Assembly: GCF_023612095.1 (NCBI RefSeq)
Contig: NZ_CP086235.1
Location: forward strand, 455,001-519,000
Direction of reading: 5' to 3'
DNA from: Cytobacillus firmus
GTDB lineage: Bacteria > Bacillota > Bacilli > Bacillales > Cytobacillaceae
Length of the DNA stretch: 64,000 bases
The position numbers and the translations under genes are program-made. Below, in pieces: positions 1 to 9,234 of this stretch. Below the pieces are notes generated by a model. The model was not told the DNA's origin. It did no database searches and saw nothing but the letters and a program-made list of their open reading frames with translations. How positions within the stretch are numbered: the first letter of the stretch is position 1; each line of letters begins with the position of its first letter.

Positions 1-1478
1 CAGCGGATGAGGGCCTCGGCGCCAATCATTCTGCCGCTTTGAATATCCATTTTAGGCTGATAATGCAGAATGAATTCTTCTTTATTTAAAGCCTTCTGCA
101 GTCCGCTTTCAATTTCAAATACTCTTTTCGTTTTCTGATCATTATTTTTTGTATAAACTTGAATGCTGCGTCCACCGGCTTCCTTGCCCCGATGCAGAGC
201 GGCATGCGCATTTTTGATCAAATCAATATGGGTATCTCCATCTTCAGGGAACGTACTGATTCCAATGGAAGCCTGGAGTGGAATTTCGTACGAATCGATT
301 CGAAAAGGCTTGCTTAGTTTGCTTAGTATTTCTTCTGCACCTTGAAGGGATCCATCTTTTGAATGAATCGGATAAATGATCATGAATTCATCACCGGCAA
401 TTCGGGAAACAAAGCAGCCTTTTTCCTGAAAGTACCTAAACCGGATTGCCACTTGGATGAGCACCTCATCCGCAAGTGTATGTCCGAGAATATCATTGAT
501 ATATTTAAAACGGTCAATACCTATATAAAAAATGGCGAATTTTTCGCTTTTCAATAAAAGTCTTTGGATTTCCTTCTCTGCCAGCCTTCTCAGCGGAAGG
601 TTCGTCAGTGAATCGTGATAGCTTATATGCTGAACCTTGTGCAGCAAAATTTTATGATCGTTAATATCCGTAATAATTCCATTAAGGCGGATTAAATTCT
701 GATGCTCATCCAGTGTTGGAATTGTTTGATCACTCACCCACTTCAGAGAGCCATCTGGAAGGGTAATGCGGTATTCATGCCGTATCTGTTTTCCTTCTGA
801 AAGCAGTGACTGGCTCAATTCATATTTTTCAAGGTCCTGTTTGAATACAAGGTCTTTCCAAGTCACTTTACCTGTCAGGAAGTCGGCATTTTCTCTGCCT
901 GTTATTTTCCGGATGCCTTCAGAACAAACTGTAAATCTTTGCGCGCCTATATCGAAAGCCCATATTCCCGCGTCAATGCTTTCTAGGATCTTCTTTTTTC
1001 GCTCTTTAAGCTCTGACAATTCACGCTGGAGTTCATCATTATGAAATTCTAATAAGGCTGTCTGCTGTTCAGGAACATGAAGAGTCAGATAGGCTCCTGA
1101 AATATTACTTCCATTGAAGGCGGGGGTGAAGGTGGCCTGAATATCTGCAATTTGACCTGCTTGAATGCCAAAAAAGCTGCCCCGCTGTGCTTTTCCTTCC
1201 ATAATGGTTCGCTGGAAACACATTTTAATTGAATCCCTGTCACTATGAATGAAGTAGTTGGTAAATGGCTCTTTTCTATCTTCCATATATCCGAACAAAA
1301 TCTGAGAAGCTTCATTGCCATAGATTATTTTTCCCTCTTTCTCTATTAAAAAAGCGGCGTCGGAATAATCATTGTAGATGGCTTTAAAGGAATCTATGTT
1401 CTCTTGCTGAGTATTGCCGTGATTTTTTGAAGGAACGATAGAAAAGAGACCTGAACTTTTCCTCTTCCTGATTTTCAT
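1..1478 (-). CDS. PAS-GGDEF-EAL protein (N-terminal part; continues beyond window)
   Basis: Predicted cyclic-di-GMP turnover protein. Reading the minus strand from the ATG at 1478 gives an uninterrupted frame with a PAS-like sensor region, a second PAS/PAC segment, then a GGDEF domain with the signature SRIAGDEF (AGDEF instead of GGDEF) near 410, and the start of an EAL domain whose AEALIR motif lies at the window edge. No N-terminal membrane segment is visible, so it is probably cytosolic. The start is supported by AAGGAGA eight bases upstream. The rest of the EAL domain lies outside the window, so I cannot judge which activity (cyclase or phosphodiesterase) is intact. A c-di-GMP riboswitch occurs at 41.1 kb, so this second messenger is used in the organism. 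Confidence 0.88.
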   Translation of the reverse strand, partial: MKIRKRKSSGLFSIVPSKNHGNTQQENIDSFKAIYNDYSDAAFLIEKEGKIIYGNEASQILFGYMEDRKEPFTNYFIHSDRDSIKMCFQRTIMEGKAQRGSFFGIQAGQIADIQATFTPAFNGSNISGAYLTLHVPEQQTALLEFHNDELQRELSELKERKKKILESIDAGIWAFDIGAQRFTVCSEGIRKITGRENADFLTGKVTWKDLVFKQDLEKYELSQSLLSEGKQIRHEYRITLPDGSLKWVSDQTIPTLDEHQNLIRLNGIITDINDHKILLHKVQHISYHDSLTNLPLRRLAEKEIQRLLLKSEKFAIFYIGIDRFKYINDILGHTLADEVLIQVAIRFRYFQEKGCFVSRIAGDEFMIIYPIHSKDGSLQGAEEILSKLSKPFRIDSYEIPLQASIGISTFPEDGDTHIDLIKNAHAALHRGKEAGGRSIQVYTKNNDQKTKRVFEIESGLQKALNKEEFILHYQPKMDIQSGRMIGAEALIR

Positions 1479-1672
1479 ATATCTTCTCCTTTTTTTCGGA
1501 GTTCGTAATATTCTTAGTGAAAGGGTACTATGATTACCCAATATTTACAATTATAACAACAAAAGTTTATTTATTGAGATTTGTCTGAAAAATATTTCTA
1601 GTCCAAAAAGAGTGGTAATACTCTCTTTTGAAGGTCTTATTCCTCATTATGATACATGATTATTTTCTCATT

Positions 1673-1763
1673 TTTACCTATTTACTCAATTTTTACAAAT
1701 ATCAGATTGTACGCTAAAAAGAAGAGTGATTTACTAGAGTGGTAGTGTGTGTAAACGCTTTAA
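1673..1763 (+). promoter_or_regulatory. Candidate PhoP-like repeats and cre-like site before the nuclease gene
   Basis: TTTACC (1673), TTTACT (1681) and TTTACA (1692) are direct repeats, the last two 11 bp apart as in Bacillus Pho boxes (TTWACA repeats). Further down, TGTAAACGCTTTAA (1750-1763) resembles half of a CcpA cre site. Phosphate or carbon control would suit a secreted nuclease, but both assignments are weak motif matches. Confidence 0.3.
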
Positions 1764-1787
1764 AATATGGATATAGGAGAGGATTAC

Positions 1788-4568
1788 ATGATAGAGAAGC
1801 AGCGCATAAAGTTCATTAGCTTTATGAGTATTTTTGCATTTATTCTTAGTCTATTCAGTCCCTTTGCCGTGGCAAGTGCACAAGAAGTAAAGTCTGTGGC
1901 AGAAGCGATTGCGGATAATAATGGAACAGCAACGGTTGAAGGATATATTGTGGGAACGACCGCAAATGGGCCGAAATATACCCATACCGGCCCATTTGAC
2001 GTATATACAAATTTAGCCATTGCCGATTCCCCAAGTGAAACAGACCCCAGTAAAATACTGCCGGTTCAATTGCCTAATAATTCTATCAGGACAGAACTGA
2101 ATTTAAAGGACAACCCGGATCACCTCGGGAAAAAGGTCCAAATTACAGGCTCTCTTGAAGCGTACTTTACAGTGCCGGGTTTAAAAAGCCCAACAGCATA
2201 CACATTTGTAGAAGATACTGGCACACCACAGGTTTCAGCGGTTATAGCTTCCCCTGAGGCGGGTCCTGTTAAAGCTGGAACAGCAGTTGAACTATCGACC
2301 TCCACTGATGGTGCAGTAATCCATTATACAGTTGATGGATCAGAACCGACTGCTGAAAGCACAGTATATTCCGATCCGATCATTATTAATGAAGAGACAA
2401 CGATTAAAGCGATAGCTGTCAAAGATGGCTTAACAGGCAGCAAATTGTCTGTATTTCAGTACATGATTGGACTGGAAGATAAGCGCATTCATGATATTCA
2501 AGGTGCAGGACACTATTCCCAATATGCGAACCAGCAGGTTTCAAATGTTGAAGGAATTGTCACTAAGGTAGTGGACAGCAGCAATTTCTACATGCAGGAT
2601 CAGCAGCCTGACAATGATGAAAATACATCTGAAGGTATCCTCGTTTATAAAAAGGGCCACGGTCTATCTGCAGGGGATGTGGTATCCGTTTCAGGCCAGG
2701 TGAAAGAGTGGGTGCTTGATGGCTATTCAGACAAGCTGAAAACAGATCTTCCAGTAACAGAAATCAATGCAGCATCGATTGAGATCATTGCTTCCGGTCA
2801 GGAACTTCCTTCTCCGGTCGTTATTAACAAAGAAAATCTTCCGACTGAAATTATTGATAATGATGAACTCAAAGAATTTGATCCAGAGCAGGATGGGATC
2901 GATTTTTACGAAAGCCTGGAAGGCATGCTGGTTCAAGTGGACAACGCTAAAGTAGTTGCCCCGCAAAAATACGGTGAGCTTGTAGTTATTCCTGGAGATG
3001 TGGATACAAACACAGCGGCAGGCGGACTGCGGATTTCAGAAAACGATTTTAACCCGGAGCGAATCACGCTTGATATTAACGATGAAGATTTTGTTGCCAA
3101 AATGGGTGACAGCTTCAAAGGCAGCATCCAGGGTGTTGTCAGCTACGGCTTCAGTAACTATAAAGTGTTGAGTGATGCAGACGCATTGCCTGAATTCGTT
3201 GAAGGCTCTGCAGTAAGAGAAGAAACCAGCATTACATCAGAAGAAGACAAATTAACCATAGCCTCCTATAATGTTGAAAACTTCTCAACCAAAACGGATG
3301 CGGAAAAGGTTACGAGATTAGCAGAAGCGATCACAGATAAAATGAAACAGCCGGATATCATTGGCCTGACAGAAGTTCAGGATAACGACGGACCAACTGA
3401 TAGCGGCACCACAGCAGCAGATCAAAGTGCAGCATTGTTAATTGAAAAAATTAAAGAGCTTGGCGGACCGGCCTACACCTACACAGATATCGCACCGGAA
3501 GATAAACAGGATGGCGGCCAGCCGGGAGGAAATATCCGTGTCGGCTTCCTTTACAACGCTGAACGGGTAACTTTAACTCAAGGTGAAAAAGGCTCTGCGA
3601 CAGATGCAGTTGATTTTGAAAACGGCAAACTGACGCTAAACCCAGGGCGTATTGATCCAACAAACGAAGCCTTTGAAGATAGCCGCAAAGCATTGGCAGC
3701 CCAGTTCGAATTCCAGGGCGAAAGCGTTATTGTTGTAGCGAACCATTTTAACTCGAAAGGCGGAGATCTTCCATTATTCGGAAAAGAGCAGCCGCCAGTC
3801 TTAAGCAGTGAAATCCAGCGCATGAAAATCGCTAACGTTGTGAACGGATTTGTAAAGGATATCAAAGCGGAAGACCCTGATGCCAACATCGTCCTGCTTG
3901 GCGACTTTAACGATTTTGAGTTCTCCAATCCTTTACAGGCACTAAAGGGCGAAGAACTGACTAATATGATTGAAAAAGTTCCGGCAGAAGAGCGATACAC
4001 CTATACGTACCAGGGAAATGCTCAGGTGCTCGATCATATTTTAGTATCCAATAATCTGGCAAAGAAAACAGAAGTTGATATTCTTCACATCAACTCAGGC
4101 TTCATGGAAGAGCACGGCCGCGCAAGTGACCATGACCCTGTCCTGATTCAGACAAGCTTAAAACCGGCAGTAAAACCGGAAGAGCCTAAATATGATCATG
4201 TTTTCAATCTGGTAAACTACCATGCGAAGAAATTCGTAGTAGGGCCACATAATGCATTAGTTGTGATGGATGGCACCTCCAGCCTTTCGCAAGGATTATG
4301 GCTGAAGAAATCAGCGACAGTTAAAGGCGAAGGCCTGAAAAAAACAAGAGTGGTCATCAGCTCCGCCAACAAAGGGGCAGTTGTGGATCTAACAGGATCA
4401 GAAATTAAAGAAGTGATGATCGAAAGTGACAAAGTCGTGGAAATCCGCGGCGCTGAAAATGTGCAGAAATGGACACTTGGGAAAAAGGCTGATCCATCTC
4501 ATATTATTTTCAAAGATTCTGATGGGGAAGTAATGGACCCTCCTTATGAGGAAGAAGGAGCGGCATAA
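1788..4568 (+). CDS. Secreted endonuclease/exonuclease/phosphatase-family nuclease, multidomain
   Basis: Probable extracellular DNA/RNA-degrading enzyme of 926 residues. A signal peptide ends near VASAQE (about residue 32). It is followed by an OB-like (DUF6359-type) region, a chitobiase C-terminal-like module (YTVDGSEPT), a second OB-like segment, and an EEP catalytic domain from about residue 480 with ASYNVENF, a LTEVQD glutamate, NHFNSKGGD, LLGDFND and the closing SDHDPV motif, all expected active-site elements. The last 90 residues form a domain also found at the end of the next gene. I chose ATG 1788 because GGAGAGG lies 8 bases upstream; an in-frame ATG at 1767 has no such site. A terminator separates it from the 5'-nucleotidase, its likely functional partner. 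B. subtilis YhcR combines related domains in one protein. Confidence 0.9.
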   Translation: MIEKQRIKFISFMSIFAFILSLFSPFAVASAQEVKSVAEAIADNNGTATVEGYIVGTTANGPKYTHTGPFDVYTNLAIADSPSETDPSKILPVQLPNNSIRTELNLKDNPDHLGKKVQITGSLEAYFTVPGLKSPTAYTFVEDTGTPQVSAVIASPEAGPVKAGTAVELSTSTDGAVIHYTVDGSEPTAESTVYSDPIIINEETTIKAIAVKDGLTGSKLSVFQYMIGLEDKRIHDIQGAGHYSQYANQQVSNVEGIVTKVVDSSNFYMQDQQPDNDENTSEGILVYKKGHGLSAGDVVSVSGQVKEWVLDGYSDKLKTDLPVTEINAASIEIIASGQELPSPVVINKENLPTEIIDNDELKEFDPEQDGIDFYESLEGMLVQVDNAKVVAPQKYGELVVIPGDVDTNTAAGGLRISENDFNPERITLDINDEDFVAKMGDSFKGSIQGVVSYGFSNYKVLSDADALPEFVEGSAVREETSITSEEDKLTIASYNVENFSTKTDAEKVTRLAEAITDKMKQPDIIGLTEVQDNDGPTDSGTTAADQSAALLIEKIKELGGPAYTYTDIAPEDKQDGGQPGGNIRVGFLYNAERVTLTQGEKGSATDAVDFENGKLTLNPGRIDPTNEAFEDSRKALAAQFEFQGESVIVVANHFNSKGGDLPLFGKEQPPVLSSEIQRMKIANVVNGFVKDIKAEDPDANIVLLGDFNDFEFSNPLQALKGEELTNMIEKVPAEERYTYTYQGNAQVLDHILVSNNLAKKTEVDILHINSGFMEEHGRASDHDPVLIQTSLKPAVKPEEPKYDHVFNLVNYHAKKFVVGPHNALVVMDGTSSLSQGLWLKKSATVKGEGLKKTRVVISSANKGAVVDLTGSEIKEVMIESDKVVEIRGAENVQKWTLGKKADPSHIIFKDSDGEVMDPPYEEEGAA

Positions 4569-4573
4569 CAATT

Positions 4574-4604
4574 GAAGCCGGAGTGCAGCAGCTCCGGCTT
4601 TCAA
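4574..4604 (+). terminator. Rho-independent terminator after the nuclease gene
   Basis: The perfect stem AAGCCGGAG/CTCCGGCTT sits 6 bp after the stop codon and is followed by a T-rich stretch. Confidence 0.75.
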
Positions 4605-4638
4605 TCTCTTTGAACAACAATTGAAAGGAGCATTTTTT

Positions 4639-6619
4639 ATGAAATTACCTATTAAAGTATTATCTACAGTAGCCTTAACAGCAGCATTAACCATCTCGGC
4701 AGCCGCTCCGGCAGGCCTGGTTTCAGCAAATGAGACTTCAGCTTCAGATTTCACGCTTTCGTTAATGCATACCAATGACACACATGCCAATATGGACAGC
4801 GCCGCAAAGAAAGTGACGGCGGTAAAGGAAGTAAGAGAAGCAAAGCCGGATGCCCTGCTGGTGGATGCAGGAGATGTTTTTTCCGGAACTTTATATTTTA
4901 ATAAATTCCTTGGACAGGCTGACCTTGAATTTATGAATCTCATGGGCTATGACATTATGACCTTCGGAAATCATGAGTTCGATTTGGGTTCAAGTGCGGA
5001 AGGACATAAAGCACTGGCTGACTTTGTAAAAGGTGCACAATTCTCATTCGTCAGTTCAAACGTAAAACTTTTCTGAGGATGCAAACCTGCAGGGATTGTT
5101 CAGTGATCTTATATCGAGTGAACCTGCTGATGGAAAAATATATAACGGCATCATCAAAGAAATTAACGGTGAAAAGGTAGGATTCTTTGGATTAACTACA
5201 GCTGAAACAGCCAGCATTTCCAGTCCGGGTAAGGTAACATTCGAGGATTATCTTGAAGAAGCAGAAAAAGCAGTAAAAACTTTCGAGGGCATGGGTATTA
5301 ATAAAATCGTGGCTGTAACACATATTGGCTATGATGATAACCCGAATGTGGATAATGACTTAAACCTGGCTGCTCAAGTAGATGGAATTGATGTGATTGT
5401 GGGCGGACACAGCCATACGCAATTAAATGCCCCGGTGGTTGTGGCAGCAGACGAAACAGGAGCGGCAAAGGATCCTACGGTTATAGTACAAGCCGGCCAG
5501 TACAATAATTATCTCGGAACGCTGGATGTACAATTTGACGAGACAGGAAAAGTAACTGGGCATGCAGGCCAGCTTATTAAAGTAGCGGATAAAGCAGAGG
5601 ATCCTGAGGCTGCAGCGCTGCTTGAAAAGTACTCCTCCCAGATAGAGGAACTAAAGAACACGGAAATCGGAGCAGAAACGCTGGCTGCCCTTGAGAATCC
5701 GCGTATAAGCGGAGACAGCACAGAGCCAAGTGTACGGAAAAATGAAACAGCTCTAGGAAACCTGATTACAGACGGCATGCTCGCAAAAGCAAAGCAGTAT
5801 GACAGCAATGTCATCATGGCACTCCAAAATGGAGGCGGCATTCGTGCAGGTATTGACGCAGGGCCAATCACTGTTGGCGAAGTAATCACGGTTCTTCCAT
5901 TTGGCAATACATTAGCCACTATGGAGGTAACGGGAGCTGAATTAAAAGAGGCCTTTGAAATCAGCGTAGGACTATATCCTGCAGAAAATGGCGGCTTCCT
6001 GCACGTGTCAGGTGCAAAAGTAAAATTCGATTCGACTAAACCTGCCGGTGAGCGGATTGTTTCGATTGAATATAAAAATGAACAGGGCACTTACACTGAA
6101 ATCCAGGACAATCAAACCTACACAATCGCTACAAATGCTTTTACAGCTAAAGGCGGAGATGGATATACAGTCTTCGCAAAAGCTTACCAGGAGGGCAGAG
6201 TAACAGATCTTGGACTTTCCGATTGGGAAAACTTCGCGGATCACCTATCCAGCCTGGGCACCATCAAACCGGCGGTGGAAGGCCGTATCATAGACGTTGA
6301 CAGCCTTCCTCCAGTAACAGAGCTTGATTTTGAAAAGAAATATAATCTTACTGATGATAAAAAGAAGAAATTGGTAGTGAACAAAGTTTCCTTTATTAAT
6401 GTAGAAAAATCCGCAGAAATCAAAAATGGCATCTGGCTCAAAAATTCTGCTGTATTGCAGGGGGATGGCCTTAAGAATGTGAGTGTTCGTGTAACACCAA
6501 AGAAAGAGCCAATCATCGTAGACTTTAGCGGTGCAGAAGTGAAAGAAGTCATTATTGAGAAAAGTGATTTAGTGGAGCTTCGAGGAGCAGAGAATATTAA
6601 AAAGCTTACTATTAAATAA
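4639..6619 (+). pseudogene. Secreted 5'-nucleotidase, interrupted by a one-base frameshift
   Basis: Two reading frames together encode a 5'-nucleotidase/2',3'-cyclic phosphodiesterase family protein of about 660 residues. The first frame (4639-5076) has a signal peptide and the metal-binding motifs MHTNDTHAN and FGNHEFD. The second frame (from about 5068) continues with VTHIGYDD and GGHSHTQL and the C-terminal nucleotidase domain (NLITDGM, NGGGIR, ATNAFTAKGGDGY). The break is at 5064-5067, where AAAA would need to be AAA to read NVNFSEDANLQG across the junction. The ATG at 4639 has GAAAGGAG upstream. The last 62 residues match the C-terminal domain of the upstream nuclease. Its role would be releasing phosphate and nucleosides outside the cell. 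The shift may be real or a homopolymer sequencing error. Confidence 0.88.
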
Positions 6620-6643
6620 GCAGTAATTTGAAAGTTTATTAGA

Positions 6644-6670
6644 CGCCGGCCCTTTGTGGCCGGTATTTTA
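6644..6670 (+). terminator. Rho-independent terminator after the 5'-nucleotidase
   Basis: CCGGCC and GGCCGG form a six-pair GC stem around a CTTTGT loop, followed by TATTTTA. Confidence 0.8.
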
Positions 6671-6742
6671 CTGTTGTATTGGGGTTCAATACTCTGTTAA
6701 ACCAAGTGGGAAAGGTAATAAATAAAAAGCGTAAATTTCATA

Positions 6743-6790
6743 TTGACAGTCATTTTCGAAAAGTCTATTATTATGTTAACGCTAACATAA
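6743..6790 (+). promoter_or_regulatory. SigA-type promoter overlapped by LacI-type operator 1
   Basis: TTGACA (6743-6748), a 17-bp spacer and TATTAT (6766-6771) make a near-consensus promoter. The inverted repeat TTATGTTA-ACGC-TAACATAA (6771-6790) overlaps the -10 and start region, where a bound LacI-family repressor would block transcription. It serves the whole operon up to 13968, because the later gaps are short. Confidence 0.8.
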
Positions 6791-6820
6791 TATTTCATTC
6801 AAAAGTATTTTTTTTAACAC

Positions 6821-6844
6821 AAAAATGTTAACGTTAACATTTTT
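6821..6844 (+). promoter_or_regulatory. LacI-type operator 2 (perfect palindrome)
   Basis: The 24-bp segment is a perfect palindrome centred on TTAACGTTAA, with the same ATGTTA/TAACAT arms as operator 1, lying about 50 bp downstream and just before the regulator gene. This suggests autoregulation by cooperative binding or looping. Confidence 0.75.
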
Positions 6845-6869
6845 GAAAAGAGTAAGAAGGATGATGCTG

Positions 6870-7886
6870 GTGACTCGAAGTTCAAATTTAATAGAAGTCG
6901 CAAAAGCTGCCGGAGTCTCTAACATGACCGTATCCAGAGTCATCAATAATAGCGGAAGTGTTTCAGAGAAAACCAGGCAGAAAGTATTAAAGGCAATAAA
7001 AGAGCTTAATTATCAGCCCAATTTAATTGCCAGAAGTCTTGCAAGGAAAAAAACGAACATCCTTGGGCTTGTCGTATACACCGAAAAAGGTGTCCACCCG
7101 GCTTTTTACAATGAAATTATTAACGGTGTTCAGAAGGGTGCATCTGAATTAGGGTATGATCTGCTGGTTTTTGCAAATCGTGAAGATCAATCCTACAGTG
7201 ACCGGATTACTCATTCGAGCTTTGTTGACGGTGTGATATTCATGGGGGTAAAGATTAATCAGCATGATATCAGGAATGTACATGAAAAAGGGTTTCCTTA
7301 TGTCTTTATTGGAAAGAGGGAGATTGAAGGAATCCAGCCTTATTTCATATCGCCTGATTATGTGAAAGGTACAAGGATGGCAACTGAACACTTAATAGAG
7401 CTGGGTCATACGAAAATCGGATTCATAGGACAATCAAGAATCATTGAACCTGACTATGATAAATTGCTCGGATACCAGGAAGCTCTGTATAAGCACCATG
7501 TTGTCTATAATCCTCAGCTTGTGTTTGAAGAAAGCCAGACACAACTGGATGGCTATAACGCCATGAAAGAATTACTGAAGCAAAAGCCCACAGCTGTGAT
7601 AATTAACAACACGTATGCAACGATTGGGGCAACAACTGCCATTAAGGAAGCAGGCCTTCAGATTCCGGAAGATATCTCTGTTATTGGATTTGATGATAAC
7701 CAGGAGCTGAATGAACAGTTTAATGACTTTATTGGGCTGGAGCTTTCCACTATCCGAATCCCTAAGGTAGAGCTGGGAAAAGAGGCAGCTAAGATGGCCA
7801 TTTCTTTACTGGAAGGAAATGAAACGCCTAAGGCCAATTTTATCGATCTTCACTTTATGAAAAATAGTTCTTGTAAAAAATTATAA
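6870..7886 (+). CDS. LacI-family transcriptional regulator of the alpha-glucoside operon
   Basis: First gene of the operon. The N-terminal helix-turn-helix reads LIEVAKAAGVSNMTVSRVIN, followed by the hinge helix NLIARSLARKKTN and a periplasmic-binding-protein-like sugar-sensing domain (GYDLLVFANRED, GHTKIGFIG, VIGFDDN). About 338 residues is usual for the family. The start is uncertain: AGAAGG at 6855-6860 is 9 bases before GTG 6870, while ATG 6861 and 6864 are too close to it, and ATG 6825 lies inside the operator palindrome. Two operators upstream point to repression of its own operon, relieved by a sugar ligand that is probably an oligoglucoside, given the transporter and glucosidase downstream. 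Confidence 0.9.
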   Translation: MTRSSNLIEVAKAAGVSNMTVSRVINNSGSVSEKTRQKVLKAIKELNYQPNLIARSLARKKTNILGLVVYTEKGVHPAFYNEIINGVQKGASELGYDLLVFANREDQSYSDRITHSSFVDGVIFMGVKINQHDIRNVHEKGFPYVFIGKREIEGIQPYFISPDYVKGTRMATEHLIELGHTKIGFIGQSRIIEPDYDKLLGYQEALYKHHVVYNPQLVFEESQTQLDGYNAMKELLKQKPTAVIINNTYATIGATTAIKEAGLQIPEDISVIGFDDNQELNEQFNDFIGLELSTIRIPKVELGKEAAKMAISLLEGNETPKANFIDLHFMKNSSCKKL

Positions 7887-7912
7887 ATTCATATTTTTTG
7901 AGGAGGATTAAG

Positions 7913-9181
7913 ATGTTAAGAAAAAGTAAAATGTCTTTGTTGTTCGCATTCGTCCTTATTTTATCCCTGTTTGTAAGCGCTTGCGGTGGATCTGAGACCG
8001 GGGGCGGTGAAGATGGAAAAGTCGAACTCCGCTTCATCCTTAATAATGACAGCCCGACTCTTGTAGAACAAATTAAGGAATTTGAAAAAGAAAATCCCGA
8101 CATTAAAGTAAATGTTGAAAAGATACCTTTAGATCAATTCTTTGAAAAAATCGAAACAATGATTGCTGGAGGCAGAACACCTGACTTATTATACACTCCA
8201 GTACTTGCAACTCAGCGATATGCCAATATGGATCTGCTTCTGGATGTTTCAGGCGATCTTAAGGATGAGAAGGATGATTTTCTCCCTTCTGCTCTTGTAA
8301 GTGTAAAGAATGGAGATAAAGTAGTGGGGGTTCCTCATTTTACAGACAGCATTGCCGTTTTCTATAATAAAGATCTTTTTGAAAAAGCTGGCGTGAAAGT
8401 ACCTGAATCTATTGAAACGACATGGAACTGGGAAGAATTCGCTGCAGCTGCGGAAAAAGTAAAAAGTGCCAACAACTTAAAATATGGTGTCAGCACAGGA
8501 AGTGATGTATCACAATTCCTGCCATTCCTTTATCAAAATAAGGGAACTGTCTTAAGTGAAGACCAAAAATCTGCCGGAATCAATTCTGATTCCTCCATTG
8601 AGTCCATCGAATTTTTCAAATCATTATTTGATAAAGGTCTGGCTTCCAAAGAGTCCTTTATCGGGTCAGAAAAATCAGATGAGCTATTCAAGCAGGGACA
8701 GCTTCCAATGGTTATCACTTTCTCTGGACTGATCAATTCATTTGAAAAAGATATTCAAGGGTTTGAATATGGCGTGACATACCTGCCGAAAAAAGAAGTA
8801 ACAGCTACGAAGCTGGGCGGGGCAAATATTGTTTCCTTTAATGAGACAAAGCATCCAAAAGAAGCAGTCAAACTGATGAAATATTTAACTAGCGAAGAGA
8901 AAATGGCTGAGTTTGCTGCAAAAGAAGGAGTCGTTCCTACCCGGACGAGTGCACAGGAATCTGTGGATTATGGAGCTATTGACGAAGGGATGCAAACCAT
9001 TATTAACGAGATTAATAGTGTTCCTGAATTTGCAGTCAAAGATTTTTCAATTCCTGAATACTTAGGCTATAAATCCATTCTGACGAGCGAAATGCAATCG
9101 GTGATCTTAGGCGAAAAGTCTCCGCAAGAAGCTGCTGAATCTATGGAAAAGCAAATAAACAATTCGGTGCTAAAAAAATAA
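7913..9181 (+). CDS. Sugar ABC transporter substrate-binding lipoprotein
   Basis: Extracytoplasmic binding protein (family 1, MalE-like) anchored as a lipoprotein. The signal peptide ends in the lipobox LFVSAC, with the cysteine at about residue 24, followed by a Gly/Ser-rich linker and the mature domain (VELRFILNNDSPTLVEQI, GGRTPDLLY, VVGVPHFTDSIAVFYNKDLF). The start at ATG 7913 has AGGAGG seven bases upstream. It follows the regulator by 26 bp, so it is in the same operon. The ligand cannot be read from the sequence; an alpha-1,6-linked oligosaccharide is inferred from the GH13 enzyme at the end of the operon. Confidence 0.93.
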   Translation: MLRKSKMSLLFAFVLILSLFVSACGGSETGGGEDGKVELRFILNNDSPTLVEQIKEFEKENPDIKVNVEKIPLDQFFEKIETMIAGGRTPDLLYTPVLATQRYANMDLLLDVSGDLKDEKDDFLPSALVSVKNGDKVVGVPHFTDSIAVFYNKDLFEKAGVKVPESIETTWNWEEFAAAAEKVKSANNLKYGVSTGSDVSQFLPFLYQNKGTVLSEDQKSAGINSDSSIESIEFFKSLFDKGLASKESFIGSEKSDELFKQGQLPMVITFSGLINSFEKDIQGFEYGVTYLPKKEVTATKLGGANIVSFNETKHPKEAVKLMKYLTSEEKMAEFAAKEGVVPTRTSAQESVDYGAIDEGMQTIINEINSVPEFAVKDFSIPEYLGYKSILTSEMQSVILGEKSPQEAAESMEKQINNSVLKK

Positions 9182-9189
9182 TGAAGGAT

Positions 9190-9213
9190 GGAGGGGCAGC
9201 ATCCCCTCCTTTC
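9190..9213 (+). terminator. Intra-operon hairpin after the binding-protein gene
   Basis: GGAGGGG-CAGCAT-CCCCTCC followed by TTTC. Such hairpins after binding-protein genes commonly protect the upstream message or partly terminate transcription, which keeps the binding protein in excess over the permeases. Confidence 0.6.
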
Positions 9214-9234
9214 TAATTCCAGGGGTGATATTAC

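Noticed and set aside
3578..4000. Long minus-strand frames under the nuclease and nucleotidase genes
   Set aside because: Ser/Pro-rich translations of the antisense strand without starts or homology; the plus-strand genes have clear catalytic motifs.
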